A stretch of DNA of 8,464 bases from CAZZIZ01 sp964654535. GTDB lineage: Bacteria > Bacteroidota > Bacteroidia > Chitinophagales > UBA2359. The stretch lies in the NCBI GenBank assembly GCA_964654535.1, contig CAZZIZ010000143.1:1-8464 (forward strand), in the 5' to 3' direction. Below are positions 6,224 to 8,464 of the stretch, piece after piece. The translations under genes were made by a program, and so were the position numbers. The notes below the pieces were generated by a model. The model was not told where the DNA came from. It worked only from the letters and a program-made list of their open reading frames with translations, and made no database searches. Position 1 is the first letter of the stretch. Each line of letters starts with the position of its first letter.

Positions 6224-6887
6224 AAACGCTTTCTAGTTTATTCGAATTAAACATTTCGGCGGGAGAAATTACTTTTTCCTTAACCGGAGCATTCCCTGCA
6301 AATCTTTCCGCAACTTTTTGTGCGACTGCAGGATGACTCAGATCAAAGTCCGAATATTGACCGAGCGCTCCGATTTCTATTCCCGCTCCTTCCTTATAAA
6401 TTTTCCAAACTAGTTCGGAGCAGTATATGCTCTCATCAGACCACTCAAACAACAAGTCATAGTCCTTTCCTAAATACTTTTCGCCAACGCTCTTCATCTT
6501 AATCAAGGTCTGTTGGCTTAAGACTTCATCGGCGTTTTTTAATCGCTTAACTACGAAGTGTCCCATGCTACCTCTCTTGATCCAGACGTCTAAGGGTGTA
6601 AGCTTTACAGGTTGCACCGCCTCGTAAACGAACCACTTATTTTCAATCTCATAAATGATTCCCATATGACTGTAGGTAGAATTCGTTGCGATTTGAATCG
6701 CTTTGCTTTGACTGGAATTTGAGGTGTGGAAGATTATGTCGCCATTTTGAATTTGCCCTTGTAAGAAAGACGATAGGAATTTAGGTGTATCTTCTTGAAC
6801 TCCTTTTGCGTAGCTGTAAACCTGGGAGCCCCAGTACATGGTAAATCCGAGTATTGCTATTCCAACAAGAAGTACTAGTTTCTTCAC
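6213..6887 (-). CDS. YiiX-like permuted papain-fold (NlpC/P60-type) hydrolase
   Basis: Probable cysteine hydrolase of the YiiX/YebB (formerly DUF830) group, which has a circularly permuted NlpC/P60 papain fold. Such enzymes are thought to cut amide or ester bonds in cell-wall peptides or lipids; no substrate is established here. The N-terminus MKKLVLLVGIAILGF is a signal peptide or membrane anchor, placing the enzyme outside the cytoplasmic membrane. IQNGDIIFHTS at 46-56 is the family opening, the catalytic His is in TYSHMGII (His74), a Glu that may complete the site is in YEA (Glu89), and the catalytic Cys is in YCSELVW (Cys156). The His-before-Cys order is the sign of permutation. The start is GTG (an overlapping ATG is out of frame and stops at once). 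It lies 58 nt downstream of the M56 gene on the same strand without a visible promoter, so it may be the third gene of that operon. Confidence 0.88.
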   Translation of the reverse strand: MKKLVLLVGIAILGFTMYWGSQVYSYAKGVQEDTPKFLSSFLQGQIQNGDIIFHTSNSSQSKAIQIATNSTYSHMGIIYEIENKWFVYEAVQPVKLTPLDVWIKRGSMGHFVVKRLKNADEVLSQQTLIKMKSVGEKYLGKDYDLLFEWSDESIYCSELVWKIYKEGAGIEIGALGQYSDFDLSHPAVAQKVAERFAGNAPVKEKVISPAEMFNSNKLESVFKN

Positions 6888-6945
6888 ATTACAATAACGG
6901 CTTAGTCAGGGAATTTCGTGTATTAAACGAGCGCAGGGAAAAGAA

Positions 6946-8052
6946 CTAATCCAAACACTCCTTAATCAAGCACTCCGCACAAAAAACATTCTGCCCAGTA
7001 GCAGATTGCTTCTCCGCCATTTGTTCGTAAACCTTAAGTTTATTGACCTGTGTTTCAATAACCGGCTGAGTGCCGTGGGTAAACAGTGCAAATACAACTG
7101 CCAAGCCAAGCGCCAAGGGAATACGCCAAAAAACGCGCTGCGGAGACGGTTGATCTAATATTTGCTTAATGCGATCTTTCAACTCACCGCGTTTAAAAGC
7201 GTAGGCCAGAGCAGGTGTTTCGCGTTCGGTCATACGTAACAAAAGCATTGCATAATCCTTTGCGCTGCATTGCGTTTTCAGAATAGCAAACTGATCAGCC
7301 AAGTACTCACTCAATGCGTCCAACTCTCTTTTAATGAAATAAAACGCGGGATTCAACACCCAGAATATCTGTAAGAAGTTAACCGCAATCTTAATCCAGG
7401 TATCGCGTTGACGGATGTGCGCAATCTCGTGATACAAAATAGACTCGCGCTCTTCAACGCTCATGTCATCCATATCGGCTTGCCAAATAATATACTTGTT
7501 GAATAGCTGAAAAGATCCCGCACCAGTATGCTCATCACTTTTAAGAATTGTAAACTCCTCACCAGAAAGCACAATGCGCTCCTTGGAGCTTCGATAAACC
7601 AGTCCGAATAAATAGGAAAAACGCACAACAAGTAAAATCAACATAATCAAAGCACCAATGCCTAAAATGTTGGCGAAAGCGCGTTCCTGAAATAGAAAAA
7701 CGTTATACCAAAAATCCGAGTGGTACATCAGTAAGTTCTCTTTAGCAATCGTTTCACAATTGCAAAACTCCGTTTCGCTTTGCGCCAGCATATAACATGC
7801 GTCGAGCACATCTTCCTTTGGACAGAAGTCTGTAAAAGTCGCCGCGGAATACGCGTAGTGGTTAGAAGCTAAAACCTCCTCGGTTACATTGTTGCTAGTA
7901 CCCATGAAATAAAGCGGAATCGCTAAACTCAAAAACACAATCGATAATAATGCAAACTTCTGGTTGGCAAAGTCCAAGTGATTGCGCAGGAGAAAGTACA
8001 AAAGCGCACCAGCACAAGAGAGAATATAAGTAAGGAGTAAAAAGGTAATCAC
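6946..8052 (-). CDS. BlaR1/MecR1-like M56 membrane metalloprotease, no penicillin-binding domain
   Basis: Integral-membrane zinc protease of peptidase family M56, normally a sensor that on activation causes cleavage or release of a BlaI-type repressor. Predicted membrane segments are at about 1-20, 33-50, 126-149, 221-239 and 309-326. The protease motif HEIAH is at 208-212 (within LYHEIAHIRQRDTW), and RELDALSEYLAD at 242-253 supplies the likely third zinc ligand (Glu249 or nearby). In BlaR1 a penicillin-binding domain of about 250 aa follows the last membrane segment; here only about 42 residues follow, ending in CAECLIKEC (358-366). The loop between segments 2 and 3 (about 51-125) is periplasmic by analogy and holds Cys77, 86, 97 and 99. 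The start is GTG, 10 nt after the repressor stop codon, so the two genes are surely co-transcribed. The signal it senses is unknown. Confidence 0.92.
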   Translation of the reverse strand: MITFLLLTYILSCAGALLYFLLRNHLDFANQKFALLSIVFLSLAIPLYFMGTSNNVTEEVLASNHYAYSAATFTDFCPKEDVLDACYMLAQSETEFCNCETIAKENLLMYHSDFWYNVFLFQERAFANILGIGALIMLILLVVRFSYLFGLVYRSSKERIVLSGEEFTILKSDEHTGAGSFQLFNKYIIWQADMDDMSVEERESILYHEIAHIRQRDTWIKIAVNFLQIFWVLNPAFYFIKRELDALSEYLADQFAILKTQCSAKDYAMLLLRMTERETPALAYAFKRGELKDRIKQILDQPSPQRVFWRIPLALGLAVVFALFTHGTQPVIETQVNKLKVYEQMAEKQSATGQNVFCAECLIKECLD

Positions 8053-8062
8053 GGATTAAGAA

Positions 8063-8428
8063 CTATTTCGAACTATCAATCATTCCCTTGATGTCATCAA
8101 TCTCTGTTTGAGACAGACCTTTGTTTTCGACCAAGGCCGAAACCAGGGAACTAGTCGAGCCCGCAAAAACATTTTCCAAAACACTTTTAATGTGTAGCTT
8201 TTGATAATCCGCTTTGGTCAAAGCCGGAAAGTATTCGTGTCCACGACCAACCGCCTCGTGTGAAACAAAATCTTTTTCTTGAAGTATGCGCACCGTGGTC
8301 GACACCGTGTTATAGGCAGGTTTATCCTGTTCGGGCCAGTTGCTCAAAATATCTTTGACGAAGGCCTTCTTTAGGCGCCACAAAACATTCATCACTTTCA
8401 GCTCGAGAGGGGTCAGTAGTTTTTGCAT
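8063..8428 (-). CDS. BlaI/MecI-family transcriptional repressor
   Basis: Small dimeric winged-helix repressor. The DNA-binding domain covers residues 1 to about 70: LTPLELKVMNVLW at 5-17 (helix 1), AFVKDIL at 22-28, the recognition helix within AYNTVSTTVRILQEKDFV at 38-55, and the wing GRGHEYFPAL at 61-70. Residues 71-121 form the helical dimerisation part where the family is cut by its partner protease. The length (121 aa) is typical. The frame opens with TTG at 8434, but the in-frame ATG at 8428 gives the normal beginning MQKLLTPLE. It precedes the M56 protease gene by 10 nt, the standard blaI-blaR1 arrangement, and probably represses its own operon. Many Bacteroidota encode such pairs unrelated to beta-lactam resistance, and no beta-lactamase is present in this window. 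Confidence 0.94.
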   Translation of the reverse strand: MQKLLTPLELKVMNVLWRLKKAFVKDILSNWPEQDKPAYNTVSTTVRILQEKDFVSHEAVGRGHEYFPALTKADYQKLHIKSVLENVFAGSTSSLVSALVENKGLSQTEIDDIKGMIDSSK

Positions 8429-8443
8429 AATCAATCTTTACAG

Positions 8444-8453
8444 TATCAAGATA
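8444..8453. promoter_or_regulatory. Possible repressor-binding palindrome upstream of the BlaI-like gene
   Basis: TATC-aa-GATA is a small inverted repeat 16-25 bases upstream of the ATG at 8428. It is flanked by TTTACAG on one side and AAAG on the other; CTTTA (8436-8440) and TAAAG (8452-8456) form a second, offset inverted pair. BlaI/MecI operators are built on TACA/TGTA half-sites, and one TACA (8439-8442) is present without a proper partner. The window ends at 8464, so the full promoter cannot be judged. A chance AT-rich repeat is a real alternative. Confidence 0.25.
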
Positions 8454-8464
8454 AAGCCTTTAAC

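Noticed and set aside
6946..8428. Beta-lactam resistance module (blaR1-blaI with beta-lactamase)
   Set aside because: There is no penicillin-binding sensor domain on the protease and no beta-lactamase or PBP gene in the window, so a resistance role is not supported.

Overview
The window looks like a draft or metagenome-assembled contig from a Bacteroidota bacterium, probably near Flavobacteriia or Cytophagia. The evidence is the gene order rplM-rpsI-rpsB-tsf-pyrH-frr, protein sequences that resemble Bacteroidota homologues, a TTG-N20-TAnnTTTG promoter of the type used by that phylum's primary sigma factor, AT-rich start regions with little Shine-Dalgarno signal, and a BlaI/M56 regulatory pair of a kind common in that group. 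No rRNA, tRNA, CRISPR array or mobile element is visible. No intergenic stretch exceeds about 135 bases, apart from a 100-N assembly gap.

Positions 1-3796 (+ strand) hold the translation block. A promoter precedes rplM (L13), followed by rpsI (S9, with an unusual internal insertion), rpsB (S2, with a long basic/Pro-Ala-Glu tail) and tsf (EF-Ts, full length). A strong intrinsic terminator follows tsf. pyrH (UMP kinase) starts 18 nt after the terminator U-tract but is cut after 13 codons by the N run. After the gap comes frr (ribosome recycling factor). A small uncharacterised gene of about 143 aa follows frr by 11 nt and may be co-transcribed with it.

Positions 4251-6223 hold a divergent pair: a conserved-looking but unnamed 286-aa protein on the minus strand, and an atypical short-chain dehydrogenase/reductase of the CSP41-like NAD-dependent epimerase type on the plus strand. 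They share an intergenic region of about 100 bp.

Positions 6213-8464 (minus strand) hold a probable three-gene regulatory operon. Its order of transcription is a BlaI/MecI-family winged-helix repressor, a BlaR1/MecR1-like M56 membrane metalloprotease, and a YiiX-type permuted papain-fold (NlpC/P60-like) hydrolase with an N-terminal signal or anchor. The BlaR1-like protein keeps the HEIAH zinc-protease motif but lacks the large C-terminal penicillin-binding sensor domain. Seven of its nine cysteines fall in the two predicted periplasmic segments. This suggests a protease-repressor switch responding to something other than beta-lactams, with the YiiX-like enzyme as a possible output. It is the most interesting part of the window, although the pairing of M56 and BlaI proteins is itself well known.
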